Positions 8,408-17,542 are shown, counted from the stretch's first letter. The stretch: DNA of 41,942 bases from Moorena sp. SIO3I8 (GCF_010692325.1 NZ_JAAHHW010000013.1:1-41942), one strand, 5' to 3'. Numbers and translations are program-made. Notes: generated from the sequence alone by a model not told the origin.

Positions 8408-8850
8408 AGTGATTTTCCCCTACAGGTGCCCGATCCTAGCTATAGACTTTCCCACTAGGAGCTACCTAGAACAGCCAGCTTAAGCAGGCTTTTTGGCCAA
8501 TTAGAGCAGTTTCATCTGGAGCAGTTGGGATAAATCAGGTTTTGGCTGCTGATTGCCGCCATTTTGGCTGGAAAAATGGCCTATCTAAGCTAACGTTTAT
8601 AAAGACTTCACATAAAATTTACAATCTGGTGGGACGATTCATAAGTAATTTACAGAAAATTGCTGATAGACATGGTTAACTTTAGAAGAAGCAAAAAGTG
8701 CAGCAGGTACTCAAAGCATGTAGTTTCTCCTAGTCACTGCTTAAACGCCAAGATGCTAACCAGAGTGAAAAAACCGTACCATGCGGAATTTCTCTAACAG
8801 CCCTTGAGGTAAATAGTAACACGAGTAGTTTTAACAGTTAACTATACAAC
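8408..8850. other. Intergenic region with no recognised feature
   Basis: No coding frame with family resemblance, no tRNA and no strong tandem repeat is visible between the MITE-like element and the next gene. It presumably contains the promoter of the 8851 gene; no confident -35/-10 pair was assigned. Confidence 0.4.
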
Positions 8851-9780
8851 ATGTCAGGCTCTCCTCTGAATAAATTCCTTTTTAAACCCGTTCTTCTTGC
8901 AGCAGCGGTATTGTCAGTACTGTCCTTACCAGTAGCAATTTTTGGCTCACAACCAGTATCCATTCGCATTCAGGGAGAACAGTGGATGGATGGTGAAATT
9001 AAGGATCTTGCTCCCCCTTACCTAGGCTTGGTTGGAGCCTTAAGTTTGGGAGTCGGTGTAGCCAGTTTGGCAATTTCAGGGTGGCAACACTCCGCCCATA
9101 AATTTTCTCAAACTCAGGACAAAGTTTCGACTCTATCTGGGGATATCCAGGCAAAAGAAAAAGAATTAGAAGACCTTAAGCTTTCTCTGTCGAGTTTGGA
9201 AGCTTCTGGACTCAGTGATTTTATAGATAAGGGAGAAACCCCGAAAACAGTTACAGAAAACCTTCCGGAAAAAGTTACCGACAAAGTTACCGACAAAGTT
9301 ATAGAAAACCTTCCGGAAAACGTTACGGAAAACGTTACCGACAAAGTTATAGAAAACCTTCCGGAAAAAGTTACCGACAAAGTTACCGACAAAGTTATAG
9401 AAAACCTTCCGGAAACTCAGGATAACAGCATTGAATTCCAGCCAGTCTTTGAAACTATAGTGACTAGCTCGAATTTTGTTGAAGAGCCCTCCATAACAAC
9501 CCCTACAAGGTCTGTAGAGGATGTAACCCAGAAGTTTGCCTCAGCACAAACGTTTCTAGGTTTTGTGCGCACAAAACCTGTAGTCACCCAACCTATCCAG
9601 GTGAGTTCACCAAAACCCGAGCAGCTGGATCAACTCAACACTCAACTTCAAACAATTATGACTCAGATGGCTTCTTTACAATCTGCCCTTGATGGCACAC
9701 AGAAAAGTCGACGGATTGAGGTACCTGTAGCCAATCGAGCATCCAAACAACTTGTTAAGTCCTGGTCTGTAAAGGGTTAG
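8851..9780 (+). CDS. Hypothetical membrane protein with tandem ENLPEKVTDKV repeats
   Basis: I do not recognise a named family. The 309-residue protein starts with a hydrophobic segment (about residues 11-33), has a second one (about 56-77), and then a charged coiled-coil stretch (about 87-120, KEKELEDLKLSLSSLEAS). Residues 131-188 hold a tandem repeat built from TENLPEKVTDKVTDKVI-like units, encoded by near-identical DNA repeats, so copy number could vary between strains. The C-terminal part contains another short helical stretch (LDQLNTQLQTIMTQMASLQS). It looks like a membrane-anchored protein with an extended coiled-coil domain. It stands alone, with intergenic gaps on both sides. Confidence 0.7.
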   Translation: MSGSPLNKFLFKPVLLAAAVLSVLSLPVAIFGSQPVSIRIQGEQWMDGEIKDLAPPYLGLVGALSLGVGVASLAISGWQHSAHKFSQTQDKVSTLSGDIQAKEKELEDLKLSLSSLEASGLSDFIDKGETPKTVTENLPEKVTDKVTDKVIENLPENVTENVTDKVIENLPEKVTDKVTDKVIENLPETQDNSIEFQPVFETIVTSSNFVEEPSITTPTRSVEDVTQKFASAQTFLGFVRTKPVVTQPIQVSSPKPEQLDQLNTQLQTIMTQMASLQSALDGTQKSRRIEVPVANRASKQLVKSWSVKG

Positions 9781-10224
9781 GAAGGTTTAAGACAAGTTGT
9801 TAGACGATTAGGGTGCATTGTTATCGAACCATAAGCTAAAAAGCATCTACTGGAATTTACTCCAGAGAGTTATGTATAGATAGTTTACTGTTGGCAATTA
9901 GTCAAAATTGCTGAATTTAGTTGACCATTTTTGCCTTCCAAATTCACAATTATAACCTCAATTTATCCATAGATTAATTTGGGATTAGCTAATTACTGGA
10001 TTGTTACAATTGATATCACATTGATCCTGTTCACAAAAAGCGCCAACAAAACGCGATCATAGCGCTCATTAAATAAAACTGTTAGGGTATGTCGGTTAAG
10101 ACCTTGCACAGTGTTGCTGAGTATTATAATTAGTATTATTATTAATATTATTCATGGTTCAGGCTTGATAGTAACCAACCATGAACCATGACCATGAACT
10201 ATGAACCAAGATAAAGGTTTTGTC
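9781..10224. other. Intergenic region with an inverted repeat at 10153-10190
   Basis: AT-rich non-coding stretch between convergent genes. A 9-bp inverted repeat (CATGGTTCA at 10153-10161 and TGAACCATG at 10182-10190) is followed by further ACCATGAAC-type partial copies, which could act as a bidirectional transcription end or be a dispersed repeat. No T-run makes it a clear terminator. Confidence 0.4.
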
Positions 10225-10989
10225 TTATCGGAAAAACTCTGACGGCGAGAGTCGAGTATCGCTTTGATTAGTTAAATTGGTTTGTGGGCTAATACTACCA
10301 CTAACCGATCTTTGGGGTCTAAGTTCTGAGCGGTTTCCCCAGCCACCATTGCGTTCTGCTGCCCTAATGCTAGGTACTGATTTCCTGCCACTAGGTAGCG
10401 CTATCGGTAGGGTGTAACTTGCCTTTACGTAAGGTTGACCATCATTATTAAATCGGACGAGGTCACCTTCCATCTCTGGAATCTGCGGCTGTTGCTCTTC
10501 AGCCCTTCCTAGGTGACCATAGGGCTCATAGGTAGCTAAGAAAGAGACACTATTATTGGGGCTAACCGAGAATCGTCCTTGTGATTGATTGATTTGCCAA
10601 GCTTCCTGAAGGCGACCATCTGGTGCCACCTCCCATAGGTTAAGCCTAGCTTCCCATTGACCCTGCTCGTCTACCTCAACAACTTGGCGATCCAAAATAG
10701 AATAGGTGCCTAGGGGGTTAGAACCAAATAAAGGCTGTTGTGTCGGACGCAAATAGCGAATAGCAGCCACAGCAATTTGACTTTGGTTAGGTAGATTACT
10801 AGTACCGGATACAGTATACGCACCAGGACGACTGGCCGGTTTTACACTGAGTTCTAACTCAAGGTCAGGGGATTCTTTTGGGGAGCAGCTGACACACAAT
10901 GCCATTAGCATTAGGATCATAGTCACCTGCTTATTAGAGTAAAGTGAGCGAACTGTTTGACTTAAAAATTGGTAGAATCGCATAAGCAT
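10225..10989 (-). CDS. Predicted lipoprotein of unknown function
   Basis: The 254-residue protein has an N-terminal hydrophobic segment ending LMALCVSCSP, a plausible lipobox with Cys35 as lipidated residue, so it is probably anchored in the periplasm or outer membrane. An internal ATG (Met24) would give a more typical short lipoprotein signal. The mature part is beta-rich in appearance, for example YTVSGTSNLPNQSQIAVAAI and WEARLNLWEV, suggesting an Ig-like or similar sandwich fold. The C-terminus is basic, with RSELRPQRSVSGS. I do not recognise a family. It is transcribed divergently from the 11231 gene. Confidence 0.7.
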   Translation of the reverse strand: MLMRFYQFLSQTVRSLYSNKQVTMILMLMALCVSCSPKESPDLELELSVKPASRPGAYTVSGTSNLPNQSQIAVAAIRYLRPTQQPLFGSNPLGTYSILDRQVVEVDEQGQWEARLNLWEVAPDGRLQEAWQINQSQGRFSVSPNNSVSFLATYEPYGHLGRAEEQQPQIPEMEGDLVRFNNDGQPYVKASYTLPIALPSGRKSVPSIRAAERNGGWGNRSELRPQRSVSGSISPQTNLTNQSDTRLSPSEFFR

Positions 10990-11230
10990 AGGTATAAACA
11001 GATTAGATATCCCTAAGGGATAGCTTACAAAGAATGAGTAATTGTCAGATTAGGGGTTCAAAATATCGACTATCATAGCAAGTTGTTAAAAACGAGCTAG
11101 GTTAATTGGTAGTTATTCATTGATTTACCATGGAACCCTAATCAACGTCTAACATAATCAATACCTTGATTGTTTATAATTGATAGCTTATAATTTATAG
11201 CTTATAAAATTTTATCGACTAAGACTAGTT

Positions 11231-11773
11231 ATGAAGCAGCAAAGTAGGTTTAGACATACATCTTTATTGAAATTTTGTACTACTCAGTTGGCAATCGCTG
11301 GCCTAGTAACCCTAGGGATTCCTAATGGTTCTGCCACTGCTGGGAATGGATTTAGTTTGTGTGCCAAAGATCTTAAAGCGGCCAATATAACTTCAGAAAT
11401 CGCATCACAAGCTTGTTCAGAGGCACTACAACCTGAGGATTTATCGTTGTGTGTACTAAAAATTGAGGTACTGACCTCATTAGCAGGTCAAAAAGCCCTA
11501 GGTGCTTGTACACGAGTCCGACGACCTTTGGAATTAGCTAGGTGTGTGGTTGATATTGACAATCAGATTGAAAACATAAATGCTAACTCAGTGCTGGATC
11601 ACTGTCGTCGTAGCCTCCTGCCAGAGCAATTTTCTGAATGTGTTATTGGCTTGAATAGTGCCAATGTCGCTAGCCCTGACAAGGCTCTAAACACTTGTAT
11701 TTCTGTTGATCAATATCCCTCCCAATTGTCTCCGACCTTTGCGCCACCTCCGGCGAGAACCTTGGTTCAGTAA
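11231..11773 (+). CDS. Secreted protein with regular cysteine repeats
   Basis: The 180-residue protein has a signal peptide (about residues 1-37, ending SATAGN). The mature part has eight cysteines with strikingly regular spacing: residues 44, 62, 74, 93, 105, 125, 137 and 156, so 12-residue gaps alternate with 18-20-residue gaps. Each roughly 31-residue unit resembles ACSEALQPEDLSLCVLKI. This suggests repeated helical hairpins cross-linked by disulfides in the periplasm or outside the cell. I do not recognise the family. The C-terminus is proline-rich (SPTFAPPPA). Confidence 0.75.
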   Translation: MKQQSRFRHTSLLKFCTTQLAIAGLVTLGIPNGSATAGNGFSLCAKDLKAANITSEIASQACSEALQPEDLSLCVLKIEVLTSLAGQKALGACTRVRRPLELARCVVDIDNQIENINANSVLDHCRRSLLPEQFSECVIGLNSANVASPDKALNTCISVDQYPSQLSPTFAPPPARTLVQ

Positions 11774-11791
11774 TTTGGTTGAGTATTGTAA

Positions 11792-12027
11792 GCATATGCG
11801 CGAAGCGCACGCTGCGCGAACAGCTCTCAGCAGTCAGCAGTCAGCTTTATGGCACAGGCCACAAGCCCTGTGACAACACTGCAGCATTATTCCAATGCTT
11901 ACCGATTTTATTCAAAAGCTGTTCAGTGTAGCTTGCCCTATGCTCATAAGCACATCAAGTACCGTGGCACAGGCTTCTAGCCTGTGACTGATTAGCTGTT
12001 CGCGTAGCGTGCGCTTCGCGCATATGC
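11792..12027. repeat. 236-bp element with 34-bp terminal inverted repeats
   Basis: The left arm (11792-11825, beginning GCATATGCGCGAAGCGCACG) and the right arm (11994-12027) are inverted copies with 33 of 34 positions identical. The core carries two inverted copies of a shorter motif (ACAAGCCCTGTG and ACAGGCTTCTAGCCTGTG). The arms belong to the GCG-rich palindrome family also seen near 34590 and 36400. No coding capacity. Confidence 0.75.
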
Positions 12028-12066
12028 TGATAGCTGATAGCTGATAGCTGAATACTTACCTTCTAT

Positions 12067-13164
12067 TTATTTAACCTTGTGCAAGTAATCAACAATTTCG
12101 TTAAATTTTTGAGCCACATTACCACTGGTGAATAAATCTTCAGCCTTGGCCAGACCTGCTCTAAAATCTGGGCAAACACCACAACGCCACAGATAAAACC
12201 CACCATTCCAGATAGCGGCTGGCATCAATGGGTTGGATTTACCCTTTAGGATTTCCTGGTAGTGTGCCAGCAGTGTAGTGGTTGACTCAAACGGTAACTC
12301 CTTGCCAGCCAAACCGTATTCACTCGGATGGAGTAGCAAACGCTCAAACCCTTGACTGGCTGATGCTTGACTAATGGCTATGATGGCAGTGCGATCGCGT
12401 GGTAAGTCACAGCTACCCTCTAAGCCTTTGACAAAGGTAAAATTCTTGACCAGACGCAGCTGAGATGTCTGTCTAAATAGGATTTCTGTAGGTGGATGAA
12501 CATACCCGGCAACATGATGAGTCTCTCCTCTATAGGCAGACCACAGGAGTTCCATGGTTGCTATCGGTGGACGTTTACCGATTTGGTCGCGGTAGGAAAC
12601 TAACTGATCAGCTTGGGGAAAATGCTGGGGTAAATAGATAAATCCTAAGCCAGTTGTCTCCAATACTTGTTGCACCTGGGGCATAGAAAGTTGGGAGAAA
12701 TCCATTCCCAATCCCTGCCAAATCTCAATCAAGGGGACTCCATACTTAGTGGGCATACAATCTCCCCCATGCATGACCACAGGTACCCCAGCAGTAGCTA
12801 AGACTAAGGCGGTCAGGGGTGTGACTGGTGCAGTACGGCTTCGTCCATCATAGGGTGTTCCTAACACTGTAATCCCCAGGGATGGAGAAGAAGAAAGTGA
12901 CCGAGAGGCATCTTGCCCATGGTTGATGTCCCAGGGGTGTAACCTTGGTCCAAGTTGGTCATAAGCATCCAACATTCCTGCCAGTTCTTCACTGGTCGGT
13001 CGTTTGATGCGGTGGGCAATCATAAATGCTCCAATTTGCGCTGGTGTAGCCTCTTGTGTCAACATGAGGCGGGTTGCAGTGGTGGCTTCCTCACGAGTTA
13101 AGGCTTTCCCAGTGTGTACACCACTGCCCACTTTCTTTAATAATTCCCTGAAGACATTACTCAT
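12067..13164 (-). CDS. Anthranilate phosphoribosyltransferase family protein (TrpD-like, divergent)
   Basis: The 365-residue protein has the TrpD fold: N-terminal helical domain with GKALTREEATTATRLMLTQE and TPAQIGAFMIAHRIK, then the phosphoribosyltransferase domain. Motifs that bind PRPP and metal in true TrpD (GTGGD, and the NRSVSSKSGSAD-type loop) are replaced by LGTPYDGRSRTAPVTP and HGGDCMPTKYGVP. It is thus a TrpD-family paralogue with an altered active site, and a role in tryptophan synthesis is doubtful. It follows the LysR gene by 30 bp on the same strand, suggesting co-transcription. Confidence 0.82.
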   Translation of the reverse strand: MSNVFRELLKKVGSGVHTGKALTREEATTATRLMLTQEATPAQIGAFMIAHRIKRPTSEELAGMLDAYDQLGPRLHPWDINHGQDASRSLSSSPSLGITVLGTPYDGRSRTAPVTPLTALVLATAGVPVVMHGGDCMPTKYGVPLIEIWQGLGMDFSQLSMPQVQQVLETTGLGFIYLPQHFPQADQLVSYRDQIGKRPPIATMELLWSAYRGETHHVAGYVHPPTEILFRQTSQLRLVKNFTFVKGLEGSCDLPRDRTAIIAISQASASQGFERLLLHPSEYGLAGKELPFESTTTLLAHYQEILKGKSNPLMPAAIWNGGFYLWRCGVCPDFRAGLAKAEDLFTSGNVAQKFNEIVDYLHKVK

Positions 13165-13194
13165 TGGTGATTAGTCCAAAGCTGGAAACAGTGA

Positions 13195-14190
13195 TCAAGC
13201 TTGAGCAAGGGCTGGCAGCTGGAGGTTCCAAGCCTGAACTGTTGGCATGTCCAGCTGACGCACCAGTTGACAAAAATGCTGAATTGGTGGAATGTCTAAG
13301 CGATCGCGAGTCGTGACTAAGACCACTTGACGAGTCCACTTGGAATCCAAGGCCGAGAGGTTACCAACTAGTTTGTTGGAGCTAGCCACGGATTCTGGTA
13401 GTTTTTCTAGGGTACGCACAGCCAGAGTAGAGTCTTCCTGTACATTGATCAGGGCTGATTTGGGCAATAGGGCAATCAATTCTCCTTGGCGCACTACTCC
13501 TTGGAATGCTTCTAGGGTATTTAACTCCATAACTGCCCGCAAATTAGCCCCTAGGCGGGAAAACTGCTGTTGTACTAAACGTTGCATCCCGTAGCCACTT
13601 TTAAAGACTGCTTGTGGGTATTTAATCAGTTCTGACCAGGGCACTGGTTGATAGTTGACTAAGGGATGGTCTGATGCCATCAGGACTTCGATGGGCTCTT
13701 CGTAGAGTATCTCAACTACCATCTCTGAACTAGTGGTCAAAAAGCGATTGTTCATCACAATTGCTACATCCACTAGACCATCTCGCAGTACCTTCAAAGA
13801 GCGATCGCTTCCGAGGGCCGTCACTCGTAACTGCACTTGAGGATAGGCCTGACAAAATTGCCTTAAGATCGGTGGCAAGTAGTGAGCGCAGACTGATTGG
13901 ATTGCCGCTACACACAATTCTGGCTGCTTCCCTGCGATCAAATCTGCTAATTCTTGGGTAGCAGTTTGCCACTCTTGACAGATTTTACGAGCACGGGGTA
14001 ACAGCTGTTCCCCTGCAAGAGTCAACTTGGCGTGAGCAGTGCGATGAAACAGTGGCATACCCAGATAGCTTTCCAGAGACTGAATTTGTCTACTGATAGT
14101 CGATTGTGTTACGCCGCATTTTTGTGCCGCTTGTCCAAAATTACCTGTCTGGGTGACTGCCAGAAATGCCTGCAACTGCTCAATCCGCAT
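13195..14190 (-). CDS. LysR-family transcriptional regulator
   Basis: The 331-residue protein has an N-terminal winged HTH (LQAFLAVTQTGNFGQAAQKC, then TQSTISRQIQSLESYLGMPL) and a two-lobe periplasmic-binding-like effector domain from about residue 90 (ELCVAAIQSVCAHYLPPIL through the GELIALLPKSAL region). Length and layout are normal for LysR regulators. The effector is not predictable. The next gene on the same strand, 30 bp away, is the TrpD-like protein, so the regulator may sense a metabolite linked to it, but this is positional inference. Confidence 0.9.
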   Translation of the reverse strand: MRIEQLQAFLAVTQTGNFGQAAQKCGVTQSTISRQIQSLESYLGMPLFHRTAHAKLTLAGEQLLPRARKICQEWQTATQELADLIAGKQPELCVAAIQSVCAHYLPPILRQFCQAYPQVQLRVTALGSDRSLKVLRDGLVDVAIVMNNRFLTTSSEMVVEILYEEPIEVLMASDHPLVNYQPVPWSELIKYPQAVFKSGYGMQRLVQQQFSRLGANLRAVMELNTLEAFQGVVRQGELIALLPKSALINVQEDSTLAVRTLEKLPESVASSNKLVGNLSALDSKWTRQVVLVTTRDRLDIPPIQHFCQLVRQLDMPTVQAWNLQLPALAQA

Positions 14191-14718
14191 GATTTGTTTA
14201 AGGTGTATGAGGTTTCATCATAATTAATTGAACATAGTAGATTTTTTGAGGAACTTCGGTAGAATTTGATACATTGACGCTTTCCGATTTAACTAGATCC
14301 ATAACTCAACTAATGTAATCTAATAAACCTAAGTACACCAATTTCAAATGGGACAGTTACGGTGAAAGGAGAACAGGGCGCTTTGGATCCGTCAACAATC
14401 CAGGATGTTAAGAAAGTATAAATAAATAGATCAATATATAGCAGTTCTCAATTGGGTGAGTTACTTTCGTTCTGGGTTTTAGGGAGTCGGGAGTCGGGAG
14501 TCGGGAATCGGGAGATAGGGAAATGGGCATAGGTGGAGTGGGAAAAAATCCTGTGTACCTGATCAGTATGAGAATTGCGAACGCGCCCCGCGTGACCAAA
14601 CGCGATGGACTTCGTCCCGCTTTGCTGCGAAGCGCGTGGCCTTTTGGCCAAGGTCAATCGCGAAGCGGTTCCAAAGGAACATCGCGTTTCCTAGTCTACT
14701 GACCTACACCAAAATTTT
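14191..14718. repeat. Intergenic region with heptamer repeats and GCG-rich palindromes
   Basis: Four GGGAGTC/GGGAATC heptamers lie at 14482-14514. A GC-rich stretch at about 14576-14693 contains nested inverted pieces such as GGCCTTTTGGCC next to AAGGTCAATCGCGAAGCG, and belongs to the dispersed palindrome family. No gene is supported; short open frames here are repeat-derived. Confidence 0.6.
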
Positions 14719-15189
14719 GGCGTTGCTTAATAATGGAATGATTTTAAGAGTGATTAGGTGCGCGCCTCCTAGGCCGGGGAACCCGGCCTTGGGTCGCACC
14801 TGTGGAACTGGCATCTTGTGTAGAACTGGCATCTTGTGTAGAACTGGCATCTTGGTAGAACTGGCATCTTGTGTAGAACTGGCATCTTGCCAGTTTCAAT
14901 ATATTTTGGGGCGGGCAGGATGCCCACTCTACGAATATTCATTCAAAGATGTCGCACCTGTGGAATAGGCATCAGGCGTGGAACTGGCATCTTGTGTAGA
15001 ACTGGCATCTTGTGTAGAACTGGCATCTTGTGTAGAACTGGCATCTTGGTAGAACTGGCATCTTGTGTAGAACTGGCATCTTGGTAGAACTGGCATCTTG
15101 GTAGAACTGGCATCTTGCCAGTTTCAATATATTTTGGGGCGGGCAGGATGCCCACTCTACGAATATTCATTCAAAGATTCAGCAACGCC
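14719..15189. mobile_element. MITE-like element, copy 2, with expanded internal repeats
   Basis: Terminal inverted repeats GGCGTTGCTTAATAATGG and (right end, reverse complement) GGCGTTGCTGAATCTTTG match copy 1 in inverted orientation. A perfect 8-bp flank AAAATTTT occurs at 14711-14718 and 15190-15197, consistent with a target duplication. The core holds many copies of a 15-18-bp unit containing GAACTGGCATCTTG, the complement of the CAAGATGCC unit in copy 1. A segment with GGGGCGGGCAGGATGCCCAC is present twice (near 14905 and 15135), so the core appears internally duplicated. No protein is encoded. Confidence 0.8.
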
Positions 15190-15306
15190 AAAATTTTCTC
15201 AACCACTCCTTTACCACAATAACAATATAAAGTCAATACTTAGTTAATATAACTTTTACTTATTTACATTATTTAATAACCTGAGGTGAAATTACTCGAA
15301 AAACCC

Positions 15307-15335
15307 TTTACAAAAATAAATATATTGCTTAATAT
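15307..15335 (+). promoter_or_regulatory. Candidate psbA promoter
   Basis: TTTACA (15307-15312), a 17-bp spacer and TAATAT (15330-15335) form a good sigma-70-type promoter. Transcription would begin near 15342 and give a leader of about 65 bases before the psbA ATG. The assignment rests on consensus and spacing only. Confidence 0.5.
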
Positions 15336-15406
15336 AAATACATGAAGGCGCACACAAGCCGGACGAACCTCGAAAAGTTCATATTCATACCCGTAATCAT
15401 AAGAAC

Positions 15407-16486
15407 ATGACTACTGTATTACAGCAGAGCAACACCTCTGTGTGGTCTCAGTTCTGCAATTGGGTCACCTCCACCAACAACCGCCTCTATGTAGGTTGGT
15501 TTGGTGTATTAATGATCCCAACCCTGCTAGCTGCTACCACCTGCTTCATCATTGCATTCATCGCTGCTCCTCCTGTGGACATCGATGGTATCCGCGAGCC
15601 CGTTGCTGGCTCCCTGATGTATGGCAACAACATCATCTCTGGTGCTGTTGTTCCTTCTTCTAACGCCATTGGCTTACACTTCTACCCAATCTGGGAAGCT
15701 GCTTCCTTAGATGAGTGGCTCTACAACGGTGGTCCTTACCAGTTGGTAGTGTTCCACTTCCTGATTGGTGTATTCGCCTACATGGGTCGTGAGTGGGAAC
15801 TGAGCTACCGCTTAGGTATGCGTCCTTGGATCTGCGTAGCTTACAGCGCACCGGTTGCAGCTGCTAGCGCCGTATTCTTGATCTACCCAATCGGACAAGG
15901 TTCTTTCTCCGATGGTATGCCTCTCGGTATCAGCGGAACCTTCAACTTCATGTTTGTGTTCCAAGCTGAGCACAACATCCTAATGCACCCGTTCCACATG
16001 CTAGGTGTAGCTGGTGTATTCGGTGGTTCCTTGTTCAGTGCAATGCACGGTTCTTTGGTAACCTCCTCCTTAGTACGTGAGACTACTGAAACTGAGTCTC
16101 AGAACTATGGTTACAAGTTCGGTCAAGAGGAAGAAACTTACAACATCGTTGCAGCTCACGGCTACTTCGGTCGTTTAATCTTCCAATACGCTTCCTTCAA
16201 CAACAGCCGTTCCTTGCACTTCTTCTTGGGTGCATGGCCTGTAATCGGCATCTGGTTTACTGCACTGGGCATCAGCACCATGGCATTTAACCTGAATGGC
16301 TTCAACTTCAACCAGAGCATCATTGACTCACAAGGTCACGTGATCAACACCTGGGCTGATGTACTTAACCGCGCTAACCTAGGTTTCGAGGTAATGCACG
16401 AGCGTAACGCTCACAACTTCCCTCTAGACCTAGCTGCGGCTGAAGCTACTCCTGTAGCTTTGACTGCTCCAGTCATCAACGGTTAA
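15407..16486 (+). CDS. psbA: Photosystem II D1 protein
   Basis: D1 forms half of the photosystem II reaction-centre core in the thylakoid membrane and ligates the Mn4CaO5 cluster, P680 chlorophylls, pheophytin and QB. The 359-residue sequence is a canonical D1 one residue shorter than usual at the N-terminus. It includes [40 protein letters not shown] and the processing site region [12 protein letters not shown], where the C-terminal extension is cleaved after Ala344 of standard numbering. The residue equivalent to 130 is Glu ([11 protein letters not shown]), as in the high-light D1:2 form. It is monocistronic, with its own promoter and terminator. Its C-rich coding usage (many GGT, TTC, AAC) suggests high expression. 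Confidence 0.99.
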   Translation: MTTVLQQSNTSVWSQFCNWVTSTNNRLYVGWFGVLMIPTLLAATTCFIIAFIAAPPVDIDGIREPVAGSLMYGNNIISGAVVPSSNAIGLHFYPIWEAASLDEWLYNGGPYQLVVFHFLIGVFAYMGREWELSYRLGMRPWICVAYSAPVAAASAVFLIYPIGQGSFSDGMPLGISGTFNFMFVFQAEHNILMHPFHMLGVAGVFGGSLFSAMHGSLVTSSLVRETTETESQNYGYKFGQEEETYNIVAAHGYFGRLIFQYASFNNSRSLHFFLGAWPVIGIWFTALGISTMAFNLNGFNFNQSIIDSQGHVINTWADVLNRANLGFEVMHERNAHNFPLDLAAAEATPVALTAPVING

Positions 16487-16516
16487 TTTCAACTTGGTTT
16501 AATACGCTAAGTTAAT

Positions 16517-16549
16517 AAAAAGCGCTCTCCATATGGGGAGCGCTTTTTT
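16517..16549 (+). terminator. Rho-independent terminator of psbA
   Basis: AGCGCTCTCC-ATAT-GGGGAGCGCT forms a near-perfect stem-loop followed directly by a run of six T, 30 bases after the psbA stop codon. Confidence 0.9.
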
Positions 16550-16565
16550 GTTTGATAGTAAGCAT

Positions 16566-16641
16566 TCAGCTATCAGCTCTCAGCTATTAGCTCTCATCTC
16601 TGAGCTATCAGCTATCAGCTCTCAGCTCTCAGCTCTCAGCT
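16566..16641. repeat. Heptamer tandem repeat (AGCTATC / AGCTCTC)
   Basis: About ten 7-bp units alternate between AGCTATC and AGCTCTC. It is one of many heptanucleotide arrays in this window. Confidence 0.8.
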
Positions 16642-16778
16642 TAATTAGTAATGGGTGAAACCGACCAAAATTGGCAGTTTCACCCATTACTAATTCAACT
16701 AATTGTTGAGTTTTGATTGAGCACAGCTAGCCACTATTTGGTAGGGATGCTCACCAGACAGAATTCAATAAATTCTAT

Positions 16779-17168
16779 CTATGGCTCGTATACGAGATTG
16801 CCATCATCGTTGGCAATGTGCTCATCTAGATCAATGCTGGTCTCATTCAAGTCTCCATTACGTTTCTGGCACTTAGCATTCATGATACTTTCACCGGAGA
16901 TGTAAGTATCCTGGCAAGTCTCAATGAAGTTGTAAGGTTGCCAGACAAGATTACCATCAAGATTTTCAATGTAAGGGTTCAGGTCAATACAAGTGTAGTT
17001 TAAATCATGATGGGCCGTGTAACAATAAGCGCATAACTCAGAATCACTAACATGGGGAACAGAGCAACTGCGGCTAAAGTCACCTGCAAAAGCATTATTG
17101 GCCAATACACCAAAGGAGATTGCCACGGTAAACAGAAAACAAGCAATTGTCTTCAAAAGACCTTTCAT
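16779..17168 (-). CDS. Secreted cyanovirin-N homology (CVNH) lectin
   Basis: CVNH proteins bind high-mannose glycans. The sequence has a signal peptide (residues 1-28, ending NNAFA) and a mature part of 101 residues, the same length as cyanovirin-N. Both sequence repeats are clear: CIDLNPYIENLDGNLVWQP with NFIETCQDT, and TSIDLDEHIANDDGNLVYE. Cys35/Cys49 and Cys85/Cys100 have exactly the spacing of the two cyanovirin-N disulfides (14, 36 and 15 residues). Two additional cysteines (46 and 60) could form a third bond. ATG 17168 is chosen because GGAG lies 9 bases upstream; TTG 17183 and ATG 17174 fit less well. It probably acts in the periplasm or outside the cell. Confidence 0.9.
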   Translation of the reverse strand: MKGLLKTIACFLFTVAISFGVLANNAFAGDFSRSCSVPHVSDSELCAYCYTAHHDLNYTCIDLNPYIENLDGNLVWQPYNFIETCQDTYISGESIMNAKCQKRNGDLNETSIDLDEHIANDDGNLVYEP

Positions 17169-17378
17169 GATCATTAACTCCAAAAATGGAAACTAACTAG
17201 CATCTAAAAACCATTGCAGCGTGTTAATAAATCTGCCGCATGGTGTCAGGTAACCCTGATTTAGGCTTACAAATCAAATCTAGTTAAAAATTTCTGGGTG
17301 GTCAATACTTCACTATCTAGATCGAAAAGTGCTTATAATCCTGCAAATTTGTATCAAAATTTACTAATTGACAAACTG

Positions 17379-17542
17379 CTCAAAACATGAATTGGTCAGT
17401 GGCGATGAGATGCACGCTTTGGCCTCCCCCTTTGTGTAGGCTAGGGTTCAACAGGGAATCCCAAAGGGGTGAAAGGAACGAATTTGTATTATATTTTACA
17501 AATTGACAAATTTCTCAAAACATGAATTGGTCAGTGGCGATG
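17379..17542. repeat. Pair of 29-bp direct repeats in a long intergenic region
   Basis: CTCAAAACATGAATTGGTCA plus the next nine bases occurs identically at 17379-17407 and 17514-17542, with similarity extending upstream (AATTGACAAA). The surrounding region 17169-17793 has no gene. At 17575-17605 a palindrome AGCCTGAAGGGCTAGCGCCTT lies among GC-rich dispersed-repeat sequence. Confidence 0.6.

Noticed and set aside
14636-15170. Cysteine-rich open frames on both strands (repeated CRTGIL-type peptides)
   Set aside because: They are translations of the tandem core of the MITE-like element; unit length and DNA repetition explain them.
17440-17475. Possible tRNA-like GGTTCAA segment
   Set aside because: No acceptor, D or anticodon stem could be paired around it.
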